Counted from the stretch's first letter, positions 9,330 through 21,995 are shown. The stretch: DNA of 64,000 bases from Symbiodinium natans (GCA_905221605.1 CAJNDS010002485.1:208001-272000); one strand, 5' to 3'. The notes: a model not told the origin generated them from the letters alone. Numbers and translations are program-made.

Positions 9330-12300
9330 GCAATTGTCGTTCGGGCGTGTCAAGGATGAGGGTTCTTAGGGTTTGGCCTGGGCCCTCAACAGGGTTGCTG
9401 TAAAGGAGCTTGACGAAAGTTCGGAATATGGGTACTTACTTAAAACCCAAATTCTAGCCCTAAACCCTAAACCCTAAACCCTAAACCCCAAACCCCAAAC
9501 CCCAAACCCCAAACCCAATCCTCCAAACCCAGAACCCCTCAACCCTGCACCCTCCAAGCTGGCAGCCGACCCAAGAAGACCTGTGCCCTGGGCGCAACTT
9601 TCCCTGGCACCTTAGGGTTTAGGGTTTAGGGTTTAGGGTTTAGGGTTTAGGACCCATTCCCCGGCGCCCTGGCTTAGGGTTTATGAGCCATGCTACCGCC
9701 CTAAACGGGGTAAACAGGGAGACGAACCCAACGTTTGGCTTTCGGGCTTAGGTCTTAAGATTTAGGGCATCAGGGTGAATGCAACAAGCCTTCAGAACCT
9801 CATCGAATCAACATTTGGTTCATGTGGGCCAGGCGGAGCCCCCAGACAGAAAACAAGCGAGCCCAAACCAAATGGATTCAGGGCGTTGGATTTGCTTGAC
9901 GTGGGCCAGGCGGAGCCCTCGAACCCTAAACCCCAAACCCTAAACGCTAAGCCCAAATGGATTCAGGTCGTTGGTCAGGGTTTAAGCGTTTGCACTGAGG
10001 GGCCCGGCTAAGATGCCGTGCGGCCGCAGGAGCGGCCAGAAGACCTGCGCAAGACAGACTAAACCCTAAACCCTAAACCCTCCACCCTACACCCTAAACC
10101 CTAAACCCTAAACCCTGAACCCTGAACCCTAAACCCACAAAATAAACCTTCGGAATGAGTGACCCTAAGCCCTGAAACTTCATTAGAGAATACTAGGGAA
10201 GTCTTGAAGCAAACTTTTTCAGGATATGGCAGTGCCACTGTAGCCGAAGAACACGGAAAAATCCTTCTGGGTCTGGGGGGTGAGTTTAGGGTTTGGGGTT
10301 TGGGGTTTAGGGTTTAGGGTTTCGGGTTTCGGGTTTCGGGTTTCGGGTTTAGGGTTTAGGGTCTGGGTGGGTCTGGGGTGGGTCTGGGGGTGGGTCTGTG
10401 GGGGGGGGGGGGGCAGTTTTGCCTTCAGCCATCCTACCCCCCAGCATCCCTCAAGGAAAGAAGGGCACCACTGGGCGTCCTAGACTTGAATTCTGAATTC
10501 CTAAACACGAAATCCTAAGCCCTTACACCCTGACACCCTAGACCCGAAACCCCAACTTGAACCCTAAACCCTAAACACCCTAAACCCTAAACCCTAAACC
10601 CTAAACCCTGACACCCTAGACCCTATGGACTTTGACGATGTCAGAGCGCATCCACGCCTCGATGTCTTTCCGGACGCTTCCATAGCGATGATCGCCATCG
10701 AGGAAGACAAGATCAAGATCGCCCCTGTAGGGCGTTTGGGGTTTGGGGTTTGGGGTTTGGGGTTTGGGGATCAGGGTTTAGGGTTTAGGGCTTAGGGGTT
10801 TAGGGTTTAGGGTTTAGGGTCTCGGGGTTTAGGGTTTGGGGATGAGGGCATAAGGCTTTACGGCGCAGGCGTTTAGAGCTGAGGGAGGTTTTAGTGCGGA
10901 AGCCTCCGGGATGCTTAGAGTGTTTGAGGCCCAGCACCCTGGGTTTAGGGTTTAGGGTTTAGGGTTTAGGGTTTAGGGCTAGGGGATAGGATTAGGGGGG
11001 ACCTTTGGGGATATAGACCCTCTCAATAAGACACCTGTTTCAGAGAGCCAGAAGAGGGTTAAGAAGGGTTCCTCTTTAAGGGTCTCCCTTATCCTACCTG
11101 GGACACCCCCTTTTGGCTTGTTGGAGGCTCGTTTGGGGCTGAGTAAACCCTGAACCGTCAACCCTCAGCCCTACACACCAAACAACCTTACGGGCGCTTA
11201 CCAGGCCTGAGGGAATTCTGTACCCCAAAAAATAAACCCTTTCAGGGATTATGTGGGGTATCTAACTCCCTCATTCCCTCTTGACGACCGGTAAGCCGGA
11301 AGACCTAAACCCCAAACCCTAAACCCTAAACCCTAAACCCCAAACCCCAAACCCCAAACCCCAAACCCCAAACCCGAGAAGTCCTTGGGGCTGAGCCTCA
11401 GCCACTGCAGCCCGGCGCTGGTCTGCAGCACAAAGGATGCCCGCCGCCGGAAGCGCTGTGTGGCCCTTATAGGGTTTGGGGGTTTAGGGTTATTGGGTTA
11501 TAAAGTCGAGGGAGTCCCTAAACCCTAAACCCTAAACCCTAAACCCTAAATCCTAAACCCTAAGCCCAAAACCCGAATCAAACCCTAAACCCGCAACCTT
11601 GTCGGGTTCGGGGTGGTTCGGGTTGAGGGTTTGGGGTGGTTCGGGTTTAGGGAGTTTATCCCTAGGCACTTACCCCCCATGAACCCCCCTCCCTCAAGAA
11701 CCCTATAAATATTGGATTCTTGGGCAACCCAGACAAAAGGAGGCGTGGGTTCTTAAGTTAGGGTTTCGGGTTTAGGGGTTTCAGGTCTGCTTGGGAAATA
11801 TACAAGCGATAACACCCCACAACTAGGAGTGCATAGGCTTCTTCTCTTTGCGCTAGGTTCGGAAAACAACAAGCGATAGCACCCGCAAGTGCACCTTGTT
11901 AACTACATTTCCGCAACGCGCAGGAAGGGATCGCCTTTTCTTTCTTTCACTGAAGGGTTCCCAAAGGTTCCTAACCCTAAACCCTAAACCCTAAACCCTA
12001 AATCCTAAACCCTAAAATCCAGGGCTGTGGCCCAGCTGCTGCCAGGAATGTGGAGCGGGAGGAGATGTAAAACTCCTTTTCTTCGTGCTGAGGCTTCCGA
12101 CTTAGGATTTAGGGTTTAGTCTTAGATGTTCGTGTTGTGCCTTTCAAAAAGGGTACTCTTCACATGAAAAAACGGGTTGTCACAAACCGGAAAAACCTGA
12201 CATATTCCCTCCCAAGGTAGTAAACCTGACATATTCCCTCCCAAGGTAGTTTTGGGATTTCGTTGGTGTCGTCAAACCTAAACCCTAAACCCAGCAGTCT

Positions 12301-12440
12301 GGATTGGCTCTTCGATCTCCACGGCCTATGCTGCTTGCTCATCCACCCGGCCGAAAAGTGGGAGTGCTCGCAAAAAGGGCAATTTCGTTCCTCTTTAAAC
12401 TCAAGTCTATGTTTATTTTGGTGTGCCTGAGGCACGACCG
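9330..12440. other. Gene-less ITS mosaic
   Basis: ITS tracts at 9458-9535, 9610-9650, 10055-10140, 10283-10370, 10557-10625, 10733-10830, 10943-10978, 11307-11375, 11517-11570 and 11967-12018 separate short non-repetitive blocks. A MITE-G right-end fragment (CACTGGGCGTCCTAGAC) lies near 10468. A GT/G-rich slippage tract is at 10360-10412. No gene is supported. Confidence 0.55.
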
Positions 12441-12444
12441 AAAA

Positions 12445-12680
12445 GTGGGAAAATGTCAGGTTTTAGTGGGAAAATGTCAGGTTTTAGTGGGAAGATGTCA
12501 GGTTTTAGTGGGAAAATGTCAGGTTTTAGTGGGAAAGTATCAGGTTGTAGTGGGGAAAGGGTGGCAAATGTCAGGTCAGGTCAGGTTGAGGCCACAAAAT
12601 GTGAGGATGTAGTTATTAATGAAAGGGTGGGGAAAGGTCAGGCTGCAGTGGGAAAATGTCAGGCTGTAGCGCTCCGAACA
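12445..12680 (+). repeat. 21-bp minisatellite GTGGGAAAATGTCAGGTTTTA
   Basis: At least five near-perfect 21-bp copies start at 12445, 12466, 12487, 12508 and 12529 and decay rightwards to about 12680. Open frames read through it in two phases (for example GKMSGFS), as expected for a repeat whose length is divisible by three. A related TGTCAGGTTTTG(T/C)TG motif repeats three times at 12798-12860. Confidence 0.9.
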
Positions 12681-13278
12681 CTGCTTGCCCAGGTTTGCAC
12701 ACCCGATGTCCGATTTGTGAAAGCACCCTCAGTGTGATTTGTGCGACGAGAAATTGCCTTCACTGATGGCGATTATGTGTTTTTTTCAGATGATGCATTT
12801 GTCAGGTTTTGCTGGGCTTTTGTCAGGTTTTGTTGCGTTTTTGTCAGGTTTTGGTGGGGTTATGTTTGTACATACAAACACTTGAAGAGACCCCAAACAA
12901 AGAGTACATGGACGCAAATCCCTGATTTAGGGTGCAGGGTTCAGGGTGTAGGGTTTAGGGTTTAGGGTTCAGGGTTCAGGGTTTAGGGTTCAGGGTTCAG
13001 GGTTCAGGGTTTAGGGTTTAGGGTTTAGGGGTAAGGGTTTTGAAATTGGGGAGCTGGAGTTCGACCCAAACCCTAAAAGCCAGAGTTTAGGGTTCAGGGG
13101 AAAGGGCTTAGGGGCTTAGGGCTTAGGATTTAGGGTTTAGGGTTTGCCTACTTTTTCTTATTATGATCAACCTCCCTGAGAGGATGCTTAGGCGGACTGC
13201 AAAGAAAACGGCTCTGAGTTCTTGAAGTAGGGCCAAGGAATTCGGGTTCAGTTTTCGGCTTTGGGGCTTGGAAACTGT

Positions 13279-13380
13279 AAGGTTTAGGGTTTAGGGTTTA
13301 GGGTTTAGGGTTTAGGGTTTAGGGTTTAGGGTTTAGGGCTTAGGGTTTAGGGTTTTTAGGGTTTAGGGTTTAGGGTTGCA
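13279..13380 (+). repeat. ITS array, TTTAGGG orientation
   Basis: About 14 units, nearly perfect, with one single-base expansion (TTTTTAGGG). Confidence 0.9.
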
Positions 13381-13521
13381 GGTTTAGGAGGTTGTGATAA
13401 GTGCAAGTGATGGCTTGGATGGGGCCTCTATGGTCAAGGGTCCCTCGTCAACAACTGCAAAACAAACCCTGAAGAATGACATATTTTTAGGGTTTAGGGT
13501 TTAGGGCTTTAATAACAATGA

Positions 13522-13592
13522 CGGTTTAGGGTTTAGGGTTTAGGGTTTAGGGTTTAGGGTTTAGGGTTTAGGGTTTAGGGTTTAGGGTTTAG
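13522..13592 (+). repeat. ITS array, TTTAGGG orientation
   Basis: Ten uninterrupted perfect TTTAGGG units followed by a T-run. Confidence 0.95.
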
Positions 13593-13854
13593 GTTTTTTT
13601 TTGTTGGTGCAGAGGGCGTGGGGGGGGGATTCTCGTGGAAGCCCTATAGACCCTATAGAAGCTCTAGACACGAAGACGCGAAAAACACAGAACTCACCCC
13701 AACGTGACCGAGGCGTAGAATCAAAGGGCGCCCGTTCCTTACTGAAAAATGTGGGGCCTAATCCGTAAAAACCCTAAACCCTAAACCCTTATCCAGGGAA
13801 CCCTGAACCCTGAACCCTATAAACACTAAAGACGAGGCCTGTGGGCTACGTAAG

Positions 13855-13962
13855 CTTAGTTGCTGAGCTCACAAGCCCCTCAAAAAGTTTACACCCTTTA
13901 GTTTTGTAGAGATTATAGGATCCCAAAAAGTGTAAAGTGTACTCACTCAGCTACGAAGTAAG
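13855..13962. repeat. MITE-H copy 1
   Basis: Left end CTTAGTTGCTGAGCTCACAA and right end ACTCACTCAGCTACGAAG form an inverted repeat, with AAAAAGTGTAAAGTGTACTC next to the right end. Copy 2 at 16806-16914 shares both ends and the TGTAAAGTGTAC motif. Confidence 0.65.
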
Positions 13963-15920
13963 GGCGGTCGCACCTCAAACTGATTAAACTGCGTCGTGTG
14001 ATTCTCGGTGTGCAAGTGATACCTCGCAAGTCGTCAGAACGTGGGGTCGGGTCTGGGTTTATGGTTAGGGTTTAGGGTGTAGGTTTAGGGTTTCGGGTTT
14101 AGGGTTGGCTTAGGACTATTCAGGGTTCAGGGGTTTAGGCGTTAGGGAGAAAGGGGGGTTAAAAAGGGTAAGGGGTTCATCAGGTGTGGGGTTCCGGTGT
14201 TGCCAGCGGTTGGAAGGACGAAGTCTTGATGCTGGTGGAGGGTCCAGAATTCTGAATAGTGACAGAAATCCCAGAACCCTTGAGCCCCCCTAAACCCTAA
14301 ACCCTAAACCCTAAACCCTAAACCCTAAACCCTGAACCCTGAGCCCCAACCCAAACTCTAAGCCCCAACCCAAACTCTAAACCACAAGCCGAGCAAGGCA
14401 CAGACTTCTACGATTCGAGGCGCAATTTCCAAGTATTCCAACATGGGCCGGCAAGGGTTTCAGGCTTGGGGTTTAGGGTTTAGGGTTTAGGGTTTGGGGT
14501 TTGGGGTTTGGGGTTTAGGGTTTAGGGTTTAGGGTTTAGGGTTTCCAGACTCCAAAGCTCATCGATGTTTTAGGGCAAGAGGCCATGCAGTTCTGGCCGC
14601 GTTGGGGGTCATGGCTCCTTGGGGTATTCAGGTCAGCTTCATGGGTGCTTGAGTGGTCAAACCTCTGCCTTCTGCCCAAACCCTGCGCCACAGCCACCGA
14701 AGCCAACAAAAGAGATGTGAGTTTCGGGTTTAGGGTTTAGGGTTTAGGATTTGTTTTAAAATAGGGTGTCGCAATGGTGGCCGATGAACTTGTTGTACCA
14801 GCTGGTACTTAAGGATGATGAGATTGCAAATCCAGTACAAAAGGCCCACCTTCTTCATGCAGTATACAGTTGATGCACCCCCCCCCCCCCCACCAAGAGA
14901 CGAATTCCAAGAAACAGAAGTGACAGTGAATTACATAGCGAAGATCATTGGCCAGTTACCCGAAGATTCGTACTTCTTGATATAATAATTCGGGAAATGG
15001 TCTCGCAAGCAGGAATTATTCGGGTTTTTAGAATGGTTTAGACTTCTGGGCGCCCGAAAACAAGCACAGAAATAATGAGGGAACATAGGCATCCGCCGAG
15101 GCCTCGGGCCATACATGGAGGTCCATGGTACTTAGCATCAAGCAGGCACCCCGCCTCTAATCCCCTGCCCAGCAGCCAGGTGGCCGGGAGCGCCAGGAGG
15201 ATTCGGGCCCGACAACACCCCCGGTTTAGGGTTTAGGGTTTAGGGTTTAGGGTTTAGGGTTTAGGGTCTCCCCCGCACCCACCTGCCACCCACCCCCACC
15301 GCGGTTGTCCTTGCTGGCTTGTTTCCTTGCTTTACCACTCCCACACTCTGGGTGCCTGGTCTGTATTAGTACGGCAACCTGTGTTTTACAACAGGAATCC
15401 CTGAATCCTAGCAGCACCTTCACACACGCGATCACGGGTTTGGGCTGCCTGGCCGGTCGAGGCGGGTCGCGACGCGCTAAAAACAAACCCTCAAATACCT
15501 CAAACCCTAAACCCTAAACCCTAACCCTGAACCCTAAACCCTAAACCCTACGAAGACTTGGCCGAGGTCCCGGCGGGTCGACGAGGAGAATCCTGCCCAC
15601 ACAGGTAGCCCGTTCTCCCAGGACGCCCCCTGCTCTCAGCCCTAAGCACTTAATCCTGCACAACCCTAAACCGCAAACCCTAAACCCCAAACCCTACCCC
15701 AAACCCTAAACCCCAAACCCTAAACCCCAAAGCCTAAACCCTAAACCCTAAACCCCAAACCCCAAACCCGAAAGCCTAGAGCCCTAGACCCTAGCAGCAA
15801 CCTTCCATGCCCCAGGTCATCTGGAGATCTGCAGAGTTGAATTCGGAAAGACCGACTCTGTCGGCATCTATCCTGTTCCACCTGCGAATGAATCAACAAG
15901 TGAGTGTAAACCCCTGTATT

Positions 15921-16013
15921 GGGATGCTCCCCCTTATACTAACAGTCCTTAATGGGGATTATAATCGGCGGCACGATACTCCCTAGGACTCTAAGCATGA
16001 GGGGGAAAATCCC
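15921..16013. repeat. MITE-C copy 1
   Basis: Left end GGGATGCTCCCCCTTATACT then AACAGTCCTTA; right end AGGACTCTAAGCATGAGGGG. The two ends are inverted repeats. Copy 2 is at 39530-39626. Confidence 0.75.
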
Positions 16014-16805
16014 AACCCCTAAGCCCTCAGTTCTCAACTCCACACGCATGATGCCCTGTGTGGCTTCTCTCCAGGTCTGGCTCAAGCCCGGAGTCTAGCT
16101 TCACCCCGTTCAAGGTTGTGGGTTTAGGGTTTAGGGTTTAGGTTTAGGGTTTAGGGTTTAGGGTTTAGGTTTTAGGGTTTAGGGTTTCGGTTCTAGAGTA
16201 TGACGGGCCATAATACGACAGGGCCCTGACAATAGGCCCCTGATTCAGACAACGGCTGACCACATGAAGATGACGAGCGCATTGCCGCAATAACCCTTTT
16301 CCCGTCCTCTTGCCCCGCCACGCCCTCCCTCCTCCCCAACTGAACCTCAACACCAAACACACCACCATCCTTCCATAAACTACAAGCAAAGAGCCAGCGC
16401 CTGAGATTTTCAAAGAGGCCCAACAGCTTCGACGAAGTTTCGCCCATGAACACACCCACCTTCAGGAGGGATGGATTGAATTTGGGTTTTTACAACCCTA
16501 ATGAAGAGGCATGTAGATGAGACAGCTCCTATCTGGGAAGGCTGGATGATGGTGGGCACAGATCCCGGGTGCTAGGATCTTTATGTTTACGTGGCCTGTT
16601 GGTCCCCGACTGAACCCTTTTGTTCAATCTTGTCTGACCTTAGCAAAAGGAAATAAGGGGCTCACTCTGGTTCTTCTCTAGCCATAGCAAGCCCTCAACT
16701 CCCAATCTCGGGCCTGGTTTCAAGTGTGATCAGGGTTTAGGGTTTAGGGTTTAGGGTTTAGGGTTTGGGGTTACTATTTGGGGTGCGAGGTTGGATTTAG
16801 GGATT

Positions 16806-16914
16806 GCTTCGTTGCTGAGTTCATAACCCCTCCCCCCCCCCCTGGTGACTTTCACTTGTATGGGCGGCCACATTCGCGCAAAAAATGTGTAAAGTGTACA
16901 TTCAGCTACTAAGA
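16806..16914. repeat. MITE-H copy 2
   Basis: CTTCGTTGCTGAGTTCATAA on the left and TGTACATTCAGCTACTAAG on the right mirror each other and match MITE-H copy 1. The centre has diverged and carries a C11 run. Confidence 0.6.
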
Positions 16915-18125
16915 CTGCGGTTGAGTTGTCCGCAAGAAGACTGAAGCCTTGTACGCGTACATGCACACGCCTCCGCCGCCCGAAGTTCGCGCCCTTCCTC
17001 TGCGACCATAGACAGCAGGCCTCCAATGAGGGCTTCGGGTCTAGGGCCAGGGTTTAGGGTTTACGGTTTGGGACTTGGGACTTAGGGACTTGGGACTTAG
17101 GGTCTGCGTTTAAAGCTTTTGGTTTCGGGCCAGGGTACGTGGCGGGTCTTTAGCTTGAGTCATGGTGTAGGAATTGTGATCCAGTGGTCTTCAAGCTGTG
17201 CAAGAGCACGGCGCGCCCACTAGCCCTTTAGGGTTTAGGGTTTAGGGGGGTTAGGGCGTTAGGGGGTTTAGGGTTTAGGGCTTAGGCTGCTTGAATCATA
17301 TTCAAGATCGCTCTCTGTGGGCCGTGAGGTTCCACGCAGTGACGTCTGAAGGGCTTTCGGGTTCCAGGTTCGGGCTCTGAACCCTAAACCCCAAACCCTA
17401 AACCCTAAATTTAAATCCAAACCCTAAACTCGAAACCCTAACCACTAACCCTAAACCCTGAACCCTGAACCCTTCAGGGTGTTTAGGGTTTGGGGTTTCG
17501 GGGTGGTGTGGATCAGGCTTTGGGGGTTCAGCCTGCAACTTGCAACCCTGGGTCCTGAAGAGTCGTATTAGGGTTTAGCGTTTCGGGTTTAGGGTTCGGG
17601 GGGGGGGGGAAGAATAGTTAAAGTTAAAGGTGGGGGTTCTAGTAGAGGATCTCACCACATGCGAACCGTGTGAACACTTTAACTCCAAACCCTCGCAGAA
17701 CCTTCAACCACATCGAAAGCTGAGAGGCTTCAGCGCAAAACCCTTCAACCAAAGCCCCTGAGGCCCTGGCTAGCTTGGGGATTTGAAATCTTCTAATTAC
17801 GGGTTGTTGGGATAGTTCAGGCTTCTTTTTTTGTTGGAGGGGGGGGGAGGGGGGGGGGGGGGGGGGGAGTGGAAGGTTTGGGGCTTAGGGTATCGCACAA
17901 AGTTGATTTTAATCATGTGGGGTGAAAACGTGCCTGAAGCAAACCTCGGTCAGTGCAGGCATATGTACCCTTCGGATGATTCGGGGTTAGGGATTCCCTA
18001 AACCCTAAACCCTGAACCCTAAAATCTTGCGCATGTAGAGACGCCGATCCTGCGAGGATGTTGGTCCGGTTCCGGCCCAAACGTCGCACAAAGGACCACT
18101 GGAGCCTGCCAAAACCAGGGTTCAG

Positions 18126-18275
18126 GGTTTAGGTAGGGTTTAGGGTTTAGGGTTTAGGGTTTAGGGTTTAGGGTATAGGGTATAGGGTTTAGGGTATAGG
18201 GTATAGGGTTTAGGGTTTAGGGTTTAGGGTTTAGGGCTTAGGGTTTAGGGTTTAGGGTTTAGGGCTTAGGGATTT
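18126..18275 (+). repeat. ITS array with TATAGGG variants
   Basis: About 20 units. TATAGGG variants appear as pairs (18170-18200), again suggesting duplication of neighbouring units. Confidence 0.9.
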
Positions 18276-18814
18276 AATGCGAGGCAATGCTTTCATGTTC
18301 CTGGGCTGCCGGAAACCCAGGGGATGCAGCCCCCTGTGAAGGGTTCCGGGCTTTTGAATCCCGGCTGTCGCCCCTTCCGCTACCAGAGGGAAGGCGAAAA
18401 AGGCTTAGGGTTTAGGGTTTAGGGTTTAGGGTTTAGGGTTTAGGGTTTAGGGTTTAGGGCGCATCGCTGGCAAGATTGTTTCCGGGCCCGCATCTAAGTG
18501 ACGACCTAAACCGCCCAAACTCAGGGTCGTCTCCACATTTCAACCTCGCCAGCTCTGTGCCGACGTGCCCCATGACTTGGTATGGAGTCTGTCATGGTCC
18601 CTGAACCCTAAACCCTCAACCCTAAACCATGAACCCTGAACCCTAAACCCCAAACCCCTAAACCCTAACCCTGATCACCAACAGAGCGGTTGCTGAGCCC
18701 TAAACCAAGTCGTACACCCCAAGCCCCTTGAGCTCTAAAACCTAAACTCTGAATACCCTGACGGGTTTAGGGTTTAGGGTTTCAGGGCTTGCGGGTTTCT
18801 AAGAACCCTGGAGC

Positions 18815-19026
18815 AACCCTAAACCCTAAACCCTAAACCCTATTCCCGAAACCCTAAACCCTAAACCCTAAGCCCTAAACCCTAAACCCTAAACCCTAAA
18901 CCCTATTCCCGAAACCCTAAACCCTAAGCCCTAAACCCTAAACCCTAATCCCTAAACCCTAAACCCTAAACCCGAAACCCGAAACCCTAAACCCTAAACC
19001 CTAAACCCTGAACCCTAAACCCTAAA
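18815..19026 (-). repeat. ITS array, CCCTAAA orientation, with a duplicated variant block
   Basis: About 28 units. The irregular block 'CCCTATTCCCGAAACCCTAA' occurs twice about 65 bp apart (18838 and 18901), showing a short tandem duplication inside the array. Confidence 0.9.
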
Positions 19027-19116
19027 ACGGAGCCTCCGGCCGCCAGCTTCCTCTTGGCGCCGCGCATCTCGGAACGTTGAGGCGAAGAGCGATCCGGCCT
19101 CGCGTTATTCGTTGCA

Positions 19117-19310
19117 TAGGGTTTAGGGTTTAGGGTTTAGGGTTTAGGGTTTAGGGTTTAGGGTTTAGGGTTTAGGGTTTAGGGTTTAGGGTTTAGGGTT
19201 TAGGGTTTAGGGTGTAGGGTGTAGGGTGTAGGGTTGAGGGTTGAGGGTTGAGGGTTGAAGGCTTAGGGTTTAGGGTTTAGGGTTTAGGGTCTAGGGTTTA
19301 CGGTTTAGGT
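19117..19310 (+). repeat. ITS array, TTTAGGG orientation
   Basis: About 14 perfect TTTAGGG units, then runs of TGTAGGG (3), TTGAGGG (3) and TTTAGGG again. Identical variants are clustered. Confidence 0.95.
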
Positions 19311-19880
19311 GCTTAGGGGCTGATGGGGCTTTAGGGGCTTTAGGGGTCGCCCTCAACCGTAGAAGCCCCTAAAAACCCGAAAAAGGCCTGTTTAGGGCCT
19401 TCAGGCGTTCGGACGAGCGCGGGGCGGGGCGGGAGTGCTCAGCGCCTGAGAACCCCGAAGCCCACATAATTCGGCATCCGATATTCGTAGGCAGCCGCAG
19501 AGTGCCGTCTAGTGGTTTAGGGGTTTATGTTTTTTTTTGTTGGGTTTAGGGCAAACACTGGACCTCTAAACGTTTAGGGTTTAGCATTTAGGGTTCAGGG
19601 TTTTCGATCAGGATGCACAACGGGAGAAACGACCCCTTAAATGAACCCGGCGTTGAGTATAAGCGCTCTGCGTTCAGGGTTTCTAGGATCCTAAACCCTA
19701 AGCCACCCCAAGGCCTAACCCCATATAAACCCGAAACCCTAAACCCGATAACCCGATAAACCCTAAACCCTGAAACCCTAAACCCCTGAAACCCTATAAA
19801 CCCTAAGCAACACATCGCCTCGAAGAGCCCGGACAATTCTAAACACTAAGAAGCCCGCCAAAAACGTCCCCAAGATGCCA

Positions 19881-19980
19881 TGTTCTTAAGAACCCCTCCC
19901 CCAAAAAAACAAAAAAAGTTGAAACAACTCTTCCTTAGAAGGGTAACATAGAAGTGGTTATCTTCGATTTGTTTGGGGAT
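19881..19980. repeat. MITE-E copy 6 (degraded)
   Basis: 'TGTTCTTAAGAACCCC' on the left, 'CTTCCTTAGAAGGGTAACAT' in the centre and a TTTGGGG right edge merging into an ITS tract. The ends are uncertain. Confidence 0.5.
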
Positions 19981-20058
19981 TTAGGGTTTAGGGTTTAGGG
20001 TTTAGGGTTTAGGGTTTAGGGTTTAGGGTTTAGGGTTTAGGGTTTAGGGTTTAGGGCC
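19978..20058 (+). repeat. ITS array, TTTAGGG orientation
   Basis: Eleven perfect units. It abuts the right end of a MITE-E copy whose last bases (GGGGATTTAGGG) read directly into the array. Confidence 0.95.
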
Positions 20059-20124
20059 TCGCCCCCAAAGCCCACCTGAAAAAGGCTGTGCACACACTGA
20101 AGTCCCAGGTCCTCAGCTCGGGGG

Positions 20125-20187
20125 TTTAGGGTTAGGGTTTAGGGTTTAGGGTTTAGGGTTTAGGGTTTAGGGTTTAGGGTTTAGGGT
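20125..20187 (+). repeat. ITS array, TTTAGGG orientation
   Basis: Eight to nine units, perfect apart from one TTAGGG unit at the left. Confidence 0.95.
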
Positions 20188-21794
20188 GTCAGGCTTAGGG
20201 TTAGGGCGCATCTCCAGCAATGGGATACAGGCAAACCCGCGAATTTTGGGAAAGTTGATTTGCGAAGATTTGGAGTTTGATTCTCTGAGCGTACAAGAGG
20301 AAGTAACACGCAAGATCAACGAACTTTGCTCGTTTTTTTTGTCAAGTCTGGGAGGTTTTCCACTGAGGACAAGGTGTAGTGTCGAGGGTTTATTCCCTGA
20401 ACTGGCAATCCTAAACCGCGGCAAGTCCTTAAGAAAGAGCTTGTGACTCTGTTGAACCTTTAGACCCATTCTTTGGGACCCTTCAAAGCACCTGCGAACA
20501 TTTATCCGGTTGCATGGAGAGAGAAAGACTGAAAGAAAGAGGAGAGAGGGAGAGAGAGAGAGAGAGATGGAGGAAGCAGACATGAAAAAAAACAACAAGA
20601 ACAACAACAAACAACAAGCGTTTCTAAACGAGCGTGGCATGGGTCCAAGGCCCCGAATAGTCGCTAGGGTCAGTGAGTTCAGGGGTCGTTTAGGGTTTAC
20701 GGAGTTTACAGTAAGGCTTAGAATTAGAGTTGAGGTTTAGGGTTTAAGGTTTTTTGTTGAGGGAGTTTAGGGCAAAGCGAGCTTCGAGGCTCGTAGTAGC
20801 TGCCGCAACGAACATCTCGCACCAAACTCCTCGAGACGCGGTAAGCCCTCATTCGACGAAATGGTCCTAGAGTGCTTACATACATGTAAGGTGTATGCCA
20901 CACGTTTTTGAAGTGTATGCAAGATGCAATATACAAAAAACCCATACGAGGTTTTGATGTTAACAAGAGGAAAGTATTAGTAATTGAGCTCTGTTCTACG
21001 CAGTCTAAGGCTCAGTTGAACTAGAGCAGCGTAAATCCACATCAGATGATAAGGGACATAGATGCTGTGCTAGCTGCATGCTACACTACCAGCTATACTA
21101 CCACCCCCCACCCCCACCCCCGTCCCCCCCACCAATCCACTCCCTTTTTGTGGTTTTTCTGCCGGATCTCTAAATGACACCGACTCGTGGCTTCGTTGTT
21201 GGCGCCGTGCAGCGAGGGTTAGGAATTCGGATTCAGGATTTGGGGCTTGGGCGCGCTGTTGGGTTCGGGTCTACAGTTCAGGGAACCGCCGTTCAATCCC
21301 TGATCGGTTGCACAGCGCTAGAGGCTTGAGGTCTTCGGGTTTGGGGCTTCGGGTGCTTACGTATACCTGTAGACCCTTACGCCCTGTAAGCCCTGTTTGG
21401 ACGACCCACTTGGGAAAGGCGGCAACTACAAAGTGGGCTGCAGGGGTAGGATTTTTTTAGGGTGTTTAGGGTGTAGGGGTCTTGTGGCTGAGAGTTTAAT
21501 TAGGGTTTAGGGTTCGGGGGTTAGGGGTGGGGACCTGACTTCGTCCACGGAATCTTCGTGAAGAAAATAGAGCTAGTTATTCAAACCCTAAACCCTAAAC
21601 CCTAAACCCTAAACCCTGAACCCTGAACCCTGAACCCTAAACCCTAAACCCTACTCTAGAGCTCCTAAGCAAGGTGTCTGGGGCTCCTACAGCAGACAAA
21701 AAAGACGGCTCAAGGGAACCCCCCGCAGCCTCAGTGTGATGCATTCCGTCGTCACGGACGGGTAAGCGCTGGCCTCGCCCAACGCCCCAAGATA

Positions 21795-21995
21795 GACATG
21801 TATACATATATATATATGTATATATGTATATGTATATAATATACATATATATATATATATGCGTGTGTACATATGTATATGTATATATATATGTATATGT
21901 GTGTATACGTGTGTAGTAACATATATATATATATACATGTGTGTGTATGTATGTATGTATGTATGAATGTATGTATGTATGTATGTATGTATATG
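21795..21995. repeat. TA/TG-rich compound microsatellite
   Basis: Alternating TATA, TATG and TGTG steps followed by a clean (GTAT)n block at 21945-21990. All three minus-strand reading phases stay open across it (IYIY / HIHI peptides), which is a repeat artefact. Confidence 0.95.

Larger units (their letters stand above)
12861..15920. other. Gene-less ITS-dense mosaic
   Basis: Dominated by G-strand ITS at 12915-13030, 13080-13145, 13279-13380, 13484-13592, 14050-14105, 14465-14545 and 15220-15268, and C-strand tracts at 14290-14395, 15505-15552 and 15660-15780. One MITE-H copy is at 13.86 kb. A MITE-A half-site (TGGAGGTCCATGGTACTTA) is at about 15115. No gene supported. Confidence 0.55.
16014..21780. 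other. Gene-less ITS-dense mosaic
   Basis: Includes the longest mixed ITS blocks of the window (18.1-20.2 kb), a G-rich run at 17837-17869, a MITE-H and a MITE-E. A stretch at 20190-21580 has little ITS and includes GAGA-rich DNA at 20515-20580. An 86-codon frame at 20186-20446 starts in an ITS and shows no recognisable domain, so I do not call it. Confidence 0.5.

Noticed and set aside
16071-16086. CTGGCTCAAG, similar to the end of the dinoflagellate spliced leader
   Set aside because: Only about 9-10 bases match and the upstream CATTT is absent; expected by chance in 64 kb.
20186-20446. 86-codon frame (GIQANPRILGKLICEDLEF...)
   Set aside because: Begins in an ITS and overlaps a longer minus-strand frame; no domain, and too short to support without expression data.
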